A stretch of 64,000 bases of DNA, from assembly GCA_020633205.1 (NCBI GenBank), contig JACKEB010000024.1:1-64000 (forward strand). Reading direction: 5' to 3'. Shown here in pieces: positions 25,014-33,607 of this stretch (position 1 is the stretch's first letter; each line of letters opens with the position of its first letter). The stretch is from Polyangiaceae bacterium. GTDB taxonomy: Bacteria > Myxococcota_A > Polyangia > Polyangiales > Polyangiaceae. Made by a program: the position numbers and the translations under genes. The notes below the pieces were generated by a model. That model was not told where the DNA came from. It was given only the letters and a program-made list of their open reading frames with translations, and searched no databases.

Positions 25014-26321
25014 TCAAGGTGTGAGGCTCTGCTGACTCGCTGACTCGCGCTGGCCGAGCACGCCGCGGGCGAGCTCACCGAAGTTACCTCGAGCACCCAG
25101 GCGGGTAAGCACTGAGTGGAGTCCCCAGACCAGGCGCTGGACCCAAATCCACTGAGGAGGGAACGCGAGCAGCCGCAAGTTCGGGTTGCTAGGCCCCGTA
25201 TATTGCGCACCTGCACGGATATACTCGGAAGTGAACTCGAAGTGGTCGCCGCAATAGGGTGCCCATTGATGACACATCAGCTGCCAATGAAAATCGAAGT
25301 CGAAGCGCTTCGGCTTGGCGATCATTCCAGTCGCCAGCATTGCGTCCTCGAAGTCGCTGCGCCGGTTCTCCAACACCAACTCGAAGAGCCGTCGCTCGTG
25401 ACGGACGAAGTCTGGGTCGAGACGCCGCACGCAACCGTAGTCGAGAAACACCACCGCCTGATCAGCCCGGTCGGTCTTCGGGAAGAGGTAATTTCCGGGG
25501 TGAGGATCGGCGTTCAGACAACCGAGCTCAAACAGTGACCGCAAAGCAAAGATCAGCAATGTGCGAGCCGCCAACTGTTTCCTCGCGGCATCTGCTTCGG
25601 CTGCGAACTGGTAGAAGTCGCTGCCTGGAGCCCACTCACTGGTGAGCACCGTCTCCGAGCTGCGCTCGCCAATCGCTTCAGGCACGTAGACCCCAGCCTG
25701 CGCGGCGAAGCGCTGCCTGAACCAGTTTTGCCACTCGGCCTCCCGCCGGTAGTCGCACTCTTCTTCGAAGCGCTCGCGCAGCTCGCTGACAATCGCGGGA
25801 CCGTCCACAGCCGAAGCCAAACTCGCGATGCGACTGAAGCCCTCGAAGCGTGAAAAGTCCGCGTGGATGGTGTCACGGATCCCCGGGTACTGAACCTTCA
25901 CGGCCACGTCTCGGCCAGCGAAGCGCGCACGGTACACCTGGCCCACCGAAGCCGAAGCAATCGGCTCCGGTTCGAAACTGTCGAATAGCTCTTCCAGGGT
26001 TCCCCCCAAGGATCCCTCGATCGCTGCCTGCATCACCTCGAAGCGCACCGATCGCGTGCCAGCCTGGAGCTTGCGCAACGCGCCTTGCGCCTCTTCCGGG
26101 AGGGCGCCGTCCATATACGAGAGGATTTGGCCGACCTTCATCGCCATCCCCTTCATCTGGTCGAGCTCCGCTGCCAACAGCTCACCGAGCTGCTCATGTT
26201 TCCCTGGGGCAGCATTCAGGATTTGAGCACCCGCCAGGCGCACCGCGGAGGAGGCGGCTTTCCCGGTAGAGAGCAACCGCCCCCAACCCTTCCCGATCCC
26301 GTCTAGCTCTCGCTTCCCCAT
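25014..26321 (-). CDS. ABC1/UbiB (AarF) family atypical kinase
   Basis: A 435-residue ATPase-like kinase of the ADCK/UbiB group that supports ubiquinone or other prenyl-lipid metabolism in bacteria. Motifs: MKVGQILSYMDGALPEE (variant of the KxGQ motif), ASASVGQVYRARFAG (A-rich loop in place of the Gly-rich loop), VAVKVQYPGI with the ATP-site Lys, and NADPHPGNYLF with FLDYGCVRRL in the catalytic region. The C-terminus lacks a clear membrane helix. ATG 26321 is chosen at the family's usual N-terminus. The hydrophobic frame upstream is not coding. It is transcribed after a terminator at 26351. Confidence 0.9.
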   Translation of the reverse strand: MGKRELDGIGKGWGRLLSTGKAASSAVRLAGAQILNAAPGKHEQLGELLAAELDQMKGMAMKVGQILSYMDGALPEEAQGALRKLQAGTRSVRFEVMQAAIEGSLGGTLEELFDSFEPEPIASASVGQVYRARFAGRDVAVKVQYPGIRDTIHADFSRFEGFSRIASLASAVDGPAIVSELRERFEEECDYRREAEWQNWFRQRFAAQAGVYVPEAIGERSSETVLTSEWAPGSDFYQFAAEADAARKQLAARTLLIFALRSLFELGCLNADPHPGNYLFPKTDRADQAVVFLDYGCVRRLDPDFVRHERRLFELVLENRRSDFEDAMLATGMIAKPKRFDFDFHWQLMCHQWAPYCGDHFEFTSEYIRAGAQYTGPSNPNLRLLAFPPQWIWVQRLVWGLHSVLTRLGARGNFGELARGVLGQRESASQQSLTP

Positions 26322-26350
26322 GGCGCATCCAAGCATGTCCCAAACGGCGC

Positions 26351-26379
26351 GGGCGGGGTGCGCAAAACACACCCCGCCC
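26351..26379 (-). terminator. GC-rich hairpin terminator after the Cys-rich lipoprotein gene
   Basis: A perfect 10-bp stem, GGGCGGGGTG with CACCCCGCCC, and a 9-base loop lie 31 bases after the stop at 26410 on the minus strand. Only TTT follows within the next bases, so termination may be partial, but the stem is strong. Confidence 0.65.
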
Positions 26380-26409
26380 GGAGAACGCGCGTAGAAGCTG
26401 CAACAAACG

Positions 26410-27078
26410 CTACAGGTTCGCCGCCGCCGTGCCGTCGTTCGCCGCGGCTTCGTCGTACTTACACTCGGCGCTGCTCGGGCATTCCCGGCCACAGACGTAG
26501 ATCGTGCTGCCGTCGTCACCTTCGCACGCCGTGACCTCGGCGTCGGTGCAGTTCAACTGACAATCGGTGCTGCCCTTACAACACACGAAACAGTTCGTCT
26601 TGCAGGTGAGGTCGCAACGGGCATTCCCGTTGCAGCCGACGTTGCAGCCTTGCTCGCAGCTGAGGTGGCAGTCTGAGTTGCCTGTGCAGCCGCCGCCGCA
26701 GTTCTCCTTGCAGGCAATCTCGCAATCGCTGCCCCCTGCACACCCGAGGTCGCAGCCGCCCGTGCCTGTGCAGTCGATGGCACAGCTGGACTGACCTTCA
26801 CAGCTCGCGTCGCAACCGCCCACCTGGGTGCAGTCGGCCGTGCAGTCGCTCTTGGATCCACAGTCGAGGTTGCAGGTGGCGTCGTTGCAAGCCAGGTCGC
26901 AGTCTGCGCCCTTGGTACATTCCGCCTGGCAATCTGGTGTGCCCGCCGGGCACTCGAGGTTGCATTGTTCACCGGTGCACTCGAGCGACGCTGGAGGAGG
27001 CGGGTCGTCACTGCCGCACGCAACGAACAGCGCTACCAACGGAGAGAGAACGATAACCTGTGCGATTCGCTTCCACAT
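26410..27078 (-). CDS. Very cysteine-rich lipoprotein
   Basis: A 222-residue exported protein. ATG 27078 gives a signal peptide with lipobox (LVALFVAC). The mature part has about 37 Cys in about 200 residues, in units of roughly 11-12 residues, for example CDLACNDATCNLDC, CTADCTQVGGCDASC, CAIDCTGTGGCDLGC, CEIACKENC. This regular spacing suggests many disulfides or a stacked solenoid. Similar Cys-rich lipoproteins occur in myxobacteria, with unknown function. The C-terminus (residues about 185-222) is less Cys-rich and ends in a short Ala-rich tail. It is isolated, with a promoter region upstream of 507 bases shared with the FG-GAP gene. Confidence 0.8.
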   Translation of the reverse strand: MWKRIAQVIVLSPLVALFVACGSDDPPPPASLECTGEQCNLECPAGTPDCQAECTKGADCDLACNDATCNLDCGSKSDCTADCTQVGGCDASCEGQSSCAIDCTGTGGCDLGCAGGSDCEIACKENCGGGCTGNSDCHLSCEQGCNVGCNGNARCDLTCKTNCFVCCKGSTDCQLNCTDAEVTACEGDDGSTIYVCGRECPSSAECKYDEAAANDGTAAANL

Positions 27079-27585
27079 ACCCCACAGCGTAGAGGGTCGA
27101 AGCGTCTCCCACAATCTCCTGAAGGCGGAACCTGTGTCTGGGTTTTCCGCACACGCTGCATTGTATTTTCCTTAGGGATTTGCCCTGGGAGAGCCGCTCA
27201 GTATGCGGCATCGCGCGACACAGGTCGCAAGGTACTCAGGGGCATTCCGCCACCGCGTCCCATCTCGCCACGCTTTGCCCTTGGCGGTCCCCGACTCACC
27301 CTCCCCCCCAAAAACCCTAGCGGGCGGTTGGCGGAACGGGCGATGTCAGGCACCCGCACTCCCTACGGGTGGCCACCGTTGCGAGTTTATTTCCTTCCGG
27401 AAATTCTATCGGAACCTCGACCGCTCACGTGTCAACACGGGAAGCGGGCGTCACACAGGCGTAGGCGCGTGCCCACAGCGCTGGGGTGGAGCCCCCAATC
27501 ACGAAAAATCAAGCAGCTTTCCTGCGGGAATCAGCGCAAAGCGGCGCCCACGCACGGTCAATCCAAAGCACGCTATGCTTGAGCC
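27079..27585. other. Intergenic region between two divergent lipoprotein genes
   Basis: No supported gene. It must contain the promoters of the Cys-rich lipoprotein (minus) and FG-GAP lipoprotein (plus). It holds a CCCCCCCAAAAA tract (27303-27314) and a TTCCGGAA palindrome at 27394-27401. Open frames here are shadows or unsupported. Confidence 0.6.
27303..27314. repeat. C7A5 tract in the intergenic region
   Basis: Seven C followed by five A, one of a set of C-then-A tracts described at 2842, 15370, 43887 and 54591. Confidence 0.8.
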
Positions 27586-29295
27586 ATGCGAACTTGGGCT
27601 TGGTTGGCGTTGGGGTCTTGTTGTGCGTGGGGCTTGGCCGCTTGCGGAGACGGTGGTGGAAGCGGAGGCGGCGGCTCGGGAGCCAATGGCGGCTCGGGAG
27701 CCAATGGCGGCTCGGGAGCCAATGGCGGCTCGGGAGCCAATGGCGGCATCGGCGCTAGCGGGGGCTCTGGGGGTGGCATCCAACCGCCAGCACCTGCGTG
27801 CTCACCCGGCGCGGCGGGTTCGACGACGGTTGCAGCGCCCGAGCTGCTCGCAGAGCTCGGAGACCGCTGGCACGAGTCGTGGCTCGCCTCGCCCGCAGTC
27901 GCAGATCTCGACGGCGATGGCACCACGGAGATCATCGCTGCGCGACACGGCTTGGTGCTCGGGTGGCACCTGGACGGGAACGTCGTGTTTCGTCAGGAGG
28001 TCGATGGCCGCTGCTGGGCCTCGCCTGTCGTTGCGGATCTGCGCCCCGACCTGCCCGGCCTAGAAGTCGCCCAAGCGTCTGCCGACAAGATCTACGCCTG
28101 GCAAGCGGATGGCACCGCACTACCTGGCTTCCCTTATACGTTCCGCGGGGAACTGAGGAGCCTTGCGGCTGGCGATATCGACGGTGACGGGCAGCTCGAG
28201 CTGGTGAGCGTGACGACGCAAAACTTGGAGTCCAACGGTCAGCGCGACATCGTGATCGCGGTGAACGCCGATGGATCGGTGTTGGGCGGCTTCCCCCCAA
28301 ACACCTCCGGAGCTTCTGGATGCGATGATGCTTGCTACGTCTACAACGGCTACGACCAGAACGTCGCCTTGGGAGATGTCGACGGCGATGGCCGGAGCGA
28401 TATCTTCGCCACGCAAGACAACGCCTACAACTCTCTCCACGACGGCACGGGCAGGGCCTTTGACTGCGCCAGCGAGTTCAAGAACAAGACCAAGTTCATG
28501 GGCGTGCGCGCACTCCACGACTTTGCGGAGGCACTGCAAGGCTACGCGGACGACGAGTCCACCGCGCTGCAAGCGCACCACACGAACACGGCCCCGGCGA
28601 TCGTGGACCTAGACGGCGACGGTGAAGGCGAGCTGGTCTACGTGGCGTCAGTGCAGAACGCGGCGCAAGACAACCGGGAACAGGGCGTCGCATTGTGGGC
28701 GCTCAACCATGACGGCACTCGTCCCGCGGGCTGGGAGACCCCGAAGCACTTCCCCGACTACCTGAGCGGCCTCTGGGACTATGGGGAAAACAACATCGTC
28801 GCGATCACCAATCAAGTGACCGTCGCCGACATCGATCCCAACCGCACTGGCCCCGAGTTCATCTTCGCCGGGTTCGATGGACGCATCCACGCCGTCGACT
28901 CCTCACAGCAGGAGATGTGGAGCATGACCTATACGACCGACGCTGAGGTCGCGACCGGCGGTGTCCTGGTCGCGGATTTGAATCAGGACGGCGCTCCGGA
29001 GGTCGTATTCAACACGTACTCCACCAAGGAGAATGTGAGCGAGCTGTTCGTTCTCGATGGCGGAGGCAACCTGCTCCACCACCTGCCGCTACCGAAGCGG
29101 GGCGCGATGCCAGTGCCCACGATCGCCGACGTAGACGGTGACGGCACCCTCGAAATCGTCGTCAGTCTGAAAGACGGAGGCGACAACGAGGCACAAGTCT
29201 TGGTGTATCGTGTTCCAGGTTCAGCACCGAACTGCCTGCTTTGGGCCACCGGTCGTGGGGATTTCCTACGCGACGGCTACGTACCAACTCCATGA
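27586..29295 (+). CDS. FG-GAP/VCBS-repeat lipoprotein
   Basis: A 569-residue secreted lipoprotein. The signal peptide ends in a lipobox (GLAAC) at about residue 20. A Gly/Ser/Ala/Asn linker follows, encoded by four exact 18-base DNA repeats. The rest has many FG-GAP/EF-hand-like units, DLDGDGTTEIIAA, DIDGDGQLELVS, DVDGDGRSDIFA, DLDGDGEGELVY, DLNQDGAPEVVF and DVDGDGTLEIVV, which predict a calcium-binding beta-propeller. Such proteins are surface-exposed and often bind partners or substrates, but no specific role is given. Start ATG 27586 lies in a region with no strong ribosome site. Confidence 0.9.
   Translation: MRTWAWLALGSCCAWGLAACGDGGGSGGGGSGANGGSGANGGSGANGGSGANGGIGASGGSGGGIQPPAPACSPGAAGSTTVAAPELLAELGDRWHESWLASPAVADLDGDGTTEIIAARHGLVLGWHLDGNVVFRQEVDGRCWASPVVADLRPDLPGLEVAQASADKIYAWQADGTALPGFPYTFRGELRSLAAGDIDGDGQLELVSVTTQNLESNGQRDIVIAVNADGSVLGGFPPNTSGASGCDDACYVYNGYDQNVALGDVDGDGRSDIFATQDNAYNSLHDGTGRAFDCASEFKNKTKFMGVRALHDFAEALQGYADDESTALQAHHTNTAPAIVDLDGDGEGELVYVASVQNAAQDNREQGVALWALNHDGTRPAGWETPKHFPDYLSGLWDYGENNIVAITNQVTVADIDPNRTGPEFIFAGFDGRIHAVDSSQQEMWSMTYTTDAEVATGGVLVADLNQDGAPEVVFNTYSTKENVSELFVLDGGGNLLHHLPLPKRGAMPVPTIADVDGDGTLEIVVSLKDGGDNEAQVLVYRVPGSAPNCLLWATGRGDFLRDGYVPTP
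27670..27741 (+). repeat. Four perfect 18-bp tandem repeats coding GGSGAN
   Basis: GGCGGCTCGGGAGCCAAT is repeated four times with no mismatch in the linker of the FG-GAP lipoprotein, and adjacent codons continue the composition. The exact DNA identity implies recent expansion or ongoing unit-number change. Confidence 0.9.
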
Positions 29296-29299
29296 TGCG

Positions 29300-29794
29300 A
29301 TGAAGCGACGCGATTTCTTGCTCGGGGCCGGCGCCTCCCTGGTGGTGCCGGCGTGTGTTTCAAAGCCGCAGATGACCCTGCATCACGCGGAGATCCGTTC
29401 GGCGTCTCCGGTCGGGATCACCATGCAGGTGTTCTTCAGCGTGCACAACGACAACAGCTTCGATGTCCAAGTGCGCAACGTGCGGGTGAACACGACGCTG
29501 CAGGGCAAGTATAAGATGCCCTACCTCGAGTACAGCCCGAACGTCTGGTTGCCTTCGGACCGCACCGTGATCGTCGACGCTCCGACGCTCATCCCGTGGC
29601 TCTTGGTACCACCGCTGCTTGCAGAAACGGTCACCAAGCCCAGCATCAAGTATCGGGTCAAGGGTAGCGCGGACGTGACGGGTACTAGCTCGCTCAAGAT
29701 CAAGAGCGACAACTATCCAGTGGACGAAGAGGGCGCGATCCCGCGTGTAGCCGTTTGGCAAGCGGCTCAGTCGATGTTCCCCGGTATCCGCTGA
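29300..29794 (+). CDS. LEA type 2 (WHy-domain) lipoprotein with Tat-like signal
   Basis: A 164-residue protein. The N-terminus MKRRDFLLGAGASLVVPAC has a twin-arginine signal (RRDFLLG) and a lipobox Cys. The mature part matches LEA14/WHy proteins by its beta-rich pattern: LHHAEIRSASPVGITMQVFFSVHNDNSFDVQVRNVRVNTTLQGK then PSDRTVIVDAPTLIPWLL. Such proteins bind hydrophobic ligands or protect against drying. The start at 29300 lies immediately behind the stop of the FG-GAP lipoprotein (29295), with the ATG four bases on, so translation is probably coupled. Confidence 0.72.
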   Translation: MKRRDFLLGAGASLVVPACVSKPQMTLHHAEIRSASPVGITMQVFFSVHNDNSFDVQVRNVRVNTTLQGKYKMPYLEYSPNVWLPSDRTVIVDAPTLIPWLLVPPLLAETVTKPSIKYRVKGSADVTGTSSLKIKSDNYPVDEEGAIPRVAVWQAAQSMFPGIR

Positions 29795-29833
29795 GCCTCT
29801 TCGCGGCTCGCCAGGCGAAGCGGGCTCCGGGGC

Positions 29834-32257
29834 ATGGAAGGGCGCAAGCGGGCGAAGCTTGTATCCGTGCGGGTTCGTGCAAGAGTAGCGCGGGTGAACG
29901 CGGTGCGCATCGCCCAGTGGGCTCCCTGGTTCGGCCTTGCGCCGGTCTGCGTCGCTGTTTGGGTGGCATGTCAGCCCGGCACTCCGCCGCGCACGTCGGG
30001 AGCCAGCCCTTCGCCCGTCTCAACGGTCAGGCTGGCAGGCTTCGAGCTAGGAGTCGCGCCGAGCCCGGCGGGGGAGTTGCAAGCTGGCTACCGACTACGC
30101 CCTGCTCGAGAGCAGCACGGAGTCTATCTAATGCCGCTGCTCGAGCGCGACCGGCATCAGGCGCGACTTGCACGTTTCCACACGGATGGCGGCAAAGATC
30201 ACCTCAGCTTCATCCAGCGCTCCGGAGACTGCGAGCTGACGAGTGACGCAAGGCTCGACGCTTCCGCTCCAGCCTACTTGGACCTGAGCTTGCGCGTGCT
30301 TTGCACGAAACCCGGCACGCTGCGGCTCGGGTGGCGTGTCGACTGGCCCGGTCGACGAAGCTTCGTCCCCGGTCTGGGTTTCGCCACGCAAGGACACACG
30401 GTCGCGCCCTGGGTGGGTCGTCAGACACGGGGTGGCGCCTTCGTGCTCGCAAGCAAGCATCCCTCCGAGATCGAGCTTGTCGCGGAACACGTCGGTCACC
30501 TGGGGGCGCTGAGTTGGGGCGCCGAGACTCGACTGGCGCAAGGCAAGGTGCATGAAGAACGCCATCGCTTGTTCCTCGGTTCGGACTCCCTGGCGGAAGC
30601 GGCACGCCTGGGGTGGGAGTTCGCTGGCGAGGCCCTGGGCGCTGTCAGCGGAACGCTGAAACCACCGCCGAAGTGGGCAGTGCTCGAAGCTCGGAACGAC
30701 GCCAATCAGCTGGTCATATCCTCCCGAGCCCACGCGGACGGGAGCTGGCAGCTTTCGCTTCCTCCCGGTAACTACAAGATTCGCAGCAAGTCTCCGGGTG
30801 GCGCCGATGAGCTGCAGACCAGAGTCAGCGCGGGCGGTGAGAGCACGCTGAACCTAGTGCCACCAGCTCCCGGTCAGCTCGAGCTGTGGGCGCTGGGGGA
30901 GGACGGCAAGCCGCTGCCGGCGCGCTGGATTTTGCGTGGAATGGGCGAGACACCCGATCCTGTGCTGAATCCTCAGTCGGAGCTGAACGCGTGGATGCTA
31001 TTCACGCTGCACGGGAGCGAGAAGATCGCGCTCGCTCCTGGAGAGTACGAAGTCACGGCGACACATGGCCCTGAGTACGGGCTATTCCAACAAGTCGTCA
31101 GCGTGAAGGCCGACCAGGGAGCGGTGGTCCGTGCCACGCTCCGTCGCCAGCTCGACGTGAGCGGCTGGGTGGCGTCGGATTTTCATCTACACCAAGCGCC
31201 CAGCTTCGACTCTGAAGTCAGTTTGGAGGATCGGCTCACCTCGCTACTGTCCGACGGAATTCGCTTTGCTGCCGCAACCGACCACAACGTCGTGACTGAC
31301 TACGCTCCGGCGCTTGCAGCGCTCGCGCCTGAAGCCGATCTTGGAACCACGAAGGGTGTCGAGATCACCACACGGGGCTGGGGCCACTTCAACGCGTTTC
31401 CCTACGGTATATCTGAAGCGCCGACCGTCAAAGATCGCAAGCCGGAGGAGATCTTCGGTCAGGTTCGCCGAGACCAGCCCGGTGCTGTTCTGCAGGTCAA
31501 CCACCCGCGCATGGGCGACATCGGCTACTTCAATCAGGCCAAGCTAGACCTGAAAACGGGCGACGCGGCAGCTGGCTTCAGCTACGACTTCGACACCATC
31601 GAGGTCTTCAATGGCTTTGACCTCGGGAACCCGGGCGCGGTTCAGCAATGCCTGGATAGCTGGTACGGCCTGCTCCAGAACGGCTGGCGATTCACCGCCG
31701 TTGGAAACTCGGACTCCCACAGGCTCGTGGGTGAGTATGCCGGGTACCCGAGGACCTATGTGAAGGTCCCGACAGGTACTCCCGTGACGGAGACGAGCAT
31801 CGCTGAAGGTCTTCGTGGCGGTCACGCCTGGGTGAGCAATGGTCCCGCCCTGGATGTGCGCCTGAACGGCGCTGGCCCCGGTGATACAGCCAACCTGAGC
31901 GATGGGAATCGGCTCCAGGTGCGCGTGGCGACGGCGGACTTCGTGGGGGTGAATCGAGTTCAGCTGGTCATCAATGGCGCGGTGGTATTCGAGCAGCGCT
32001 TCCCCGAGGATCTACGTGGAGGGCAGCGCGAGCTGGAGTTTCCTCTGGAGCTCATCGAGGACTCGTGGGTGGTGGTGCTGGTGCGAGGCGATCAAGCGCT
32101 CGAGAGTATCTTGCCCAGAATCGACGCGAAGCCGTTGGCCTTCAGTAACCCCATCTTCGTCGACGTCGACGGCGACGGAAGGTTCCGCGCTCGCAACGCA
32201 TCGGTGCGCGAGCACCGGGAACATGCGTCACCCGGCGGCACATCTCTCGAGCAGTAG
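29834..32257 (+). CDS. CehA/McbA-like PHP-domain metallohydrolase, exported
   Basis: An 807-residue protein. The N-terminus looks like a signal region (WAPWFGLAPVCVAVWVAC) after a basic leader, so export is likely, and GTG 29894 would give a shorter, more normal signal peptide. Residues about 30-430 are beta-rich with no family assigned. From about residue 445 the PHP domain begins: WVASDFHLHQAPSFDS (metal-binding His), ATDHNVVTDY, GVEITTRGWGHFNAFPY, VNHPRMG and GNSDSHRLVGEY. These are the metal-ligand motifs of the CehA/McbA group, which includes phosphoesterase-like hydrolases. The substrate is unknown. Start at 29834 is the longest frame. Confidence 0.8.
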   Translation: MEGRKRAKLVSVRVRARVARVNAVRIAQWAPWFGLAPVCVAVWVACQPGTPPRTSGASPSPVSTVRLAGFELGVAPSPAGELQAGYRLRPAREQHGVYLMPLLERDRHQARLARFHTDGGKDHLSFIQRSGDCELTSDARLDASAPAYLDLSLRVLCTKPGTLRLGWRVDWPGRRSFVPGLGFATQGHTVAPWVGRQTRGGAFVLASKHPSEIELVAEHVGHLGALSWGAETRLAQGKVHEERHRLFLGSDSLAEAARLGWEFAGEALGAVSGTLKPPPKWAVLEARNDANQLVISSRAHADGSWQLSLPPGNYKIRSKSPGGADELQTRVSAGGESTLNLVPPAPGQLELWALGEDGKPLPARWILRGMGETPDPVLNPQSELNAWMLFTLHGSEKIALAPGEYEVTATHGPEYGLFQQVVSVKADQGAVVRATLRRQLDVSGWVASDFHLHQAPSFDSEVSLEDRLTSLLSDGIRFAAATDHNVVTDYAPALAALAPEADLGTTKGVEITTRGWGHFNAFPYGISEAPTVKDRKPEEIFGQVRRDQPGAVLQVNHPRMGDIGYFNQAKLDLKTGDAAAGFSYDFDTIEVFNGFDLGNPGAVQQCLDSWYGLLQNGWRFTAVGNSDSHRLVGEYAGYPRTYVKVPTGTPVTETSIAEGLRGGHAWVSNGPALDVRLNGAGPGDTANLSDGNRLQVRVATADFVGVNRVQLVINGAVVFEQRFPEDLRGGQRELEFPLELIEDSWVVVLVRGDQALESILPRIDAKPLAFSNPIFVDVDGDGRFRARNASVREHREHASPGGTSLEQ

Positions 32258-32376
32258 CGGCGCCTTAGTTTCTTCGCCCGTACAGCCGGCATACGCAGAA
32301 GATTCGCGGAACGCTCGCTGGAGCTTCGAAAAACTCGCGGCGACCCTTGGCGCATCGCTTGCACGAGGGACGCCCG

Positions 32377-33603
32377 ATGAAGAACCTCGTGATCCTAGGC
32401 GCAGGTACAGCCGGCACAATGCTCGGCAACAAACTCGCCCAGCGTCTCGGTGCGGAGTGGAACATCCACTTGGTCGACCGCGACGACCTGCACGTCTACC
32501 AACCAGGGCTGCTGTTCATTCCGTTCCGGAGCTATCGCCGGGAGGAAATCATTCGTCCACGGAAGCGCTTCGTGCAGTCCAGAGTGCACCTCAACCTGAG
32601 CGGGATCGGGGCACTGGACGTCGAACGCAGGCAGGTGAAGCTAGGCGACGGGACCAGCCTCTCGTACGACATCCTGGTCGTCGCGACCGGCGCCAAGTTG
32701 AGTCCCGAGTCAACGGAAGGACTCACCGGGTCCGGCTGGCGTGAGAGCGCGTTTGACTTCTACTCTCTGGAAGGCGCCCTGGCCCTGGCGGACAAGCTCG
32801 ATGGCTTCGAAGAAGGCCGCGTGCTCATCAACGTCGTGGACATGCCAATCAAGTGTCCGGTCGCGCCCCTCGAGTTCGCCTTTCTGGCGGACGCCTACTT
32901 CAAACAGAAGAACGTACGTGACGCAGTCGAGCTGCACTTCGTCACGCCTTTGGACGGCGCGTTCACCAAACCGCGGGCATCGGCGCTGTTGGGCGGCATG
33001 CTGCAAGAACGGCAAATCCACCTTGAAACTAGCTTCGCTACTTCATCGGTCGATGGGGCGAAGCGCGAGCTACACAGCTACGACGGGCGCAAGCTCGACT
33101 ACGACTTGTTGGTGAGCATCCCGCTGCACAATGGCAGCGATGTCATGCTCCAGTCAGGGCTCGCGGACGAGAGCGGCTTTGTCAAGACGGACAAGCACAC
33201 GTTGGCATCACGAGTGGCACCCGGGGTGTTTGCAATCGGTGACGCGACGGATCTGCCGACATCCAAAGCGGGCAGCGTCGCGCATTTCCAGGCGGAAGTT
33301 CTGCTCGAGAACATCTTGCGGGACATCCGCGGTCAGTCTCCGCTGCCCGACTTCGATGGTCACGCCAACTGCTTCATCGAGACCGGAAGTGGCAGAGGGA
33401 TCTTGATCGACTTCAACTACGAAACGGAACCACTGCCAGGCAAGTTCCCGTTGCCTGGGGTTGGGCCCTTCGATTTGCTGCGCGAGAGCCGGGTCAATCA
33501 CTGGGGCAAGCTGGGTTTCAAATGGGTCTACTGGAACCTGCTGCTCGCGGGTGAAGAGCTACCCTTGGACCACCGCATGCTGATGGCAGGGAAGTGGAGC
33601 TGA
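32377..33603 (+). CDS. Sulfide:quinone reductase-like FAD oxidoreductase
   Basis: A 408-residue flavoprotein. The N-terminal FAD-binding motif is GAGTAGTMLGNKLAQRL. Cys 160 (DMPIKCPVAPLEF) and Cys 332 (NCFIETGSG) match the two conserved redox Cys of sulfide:quinone reductases, and Cys at the third classical position (about 128) is absent, as in some SQR types. The FAD-contact region VAPGVFAIGDATDL is also clear. The enzyme would pass electrons from sulfide to quinone at the membrane. ATG 32377 is preceded by GAGGGA. It heads a three-gene unit with a DUF1641-TusE fusion four bases on and a DsrE-like gene. Confidence 0.88.
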   Translation: MKNLVILGAGTAGTMLGNKLAQRLGAEWNIHLVDRDDLHVYQPGLLFIPFRSYRREEIIRPRKRFVQSRVHLNLSGIGALDVERRQVKLGDGTSLSYDILVVATGAKLSPESTEGLTGSGWRESAFDFYSLEGALALADKLDGFEEGRVLINVVDMPIKCPVAPLEFAFLADAYFKQKNVRDAVELHFVTPLDGAFTKPRASALLGGMLQERQIHLETSFATSSVDGAKRELHSYDGRKLDYDLLVSIPLHNGSDVMLQSGLADESGFVKTDKHTLASRVAPGVFAIGDATDLPTSKAGSVAHFQAEVLLENILRDIRGQSPLPDFDGHANCFIETGSGRGILIDFNYETEPLPGKFPLPGVGPFDLLRESRVNHWGKLGFKWVYWNLLLAGEELPLDHRMLMAGKWS

Positions 33604-33607
33604 AGCC

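Noticed and set aside
27310..27365. tRNA-Leu-like stretch (GGCGGAACGGGCGATG region)
   Set aside because: The acceptor and anticodon stems do not pair and no TTC loop follows.
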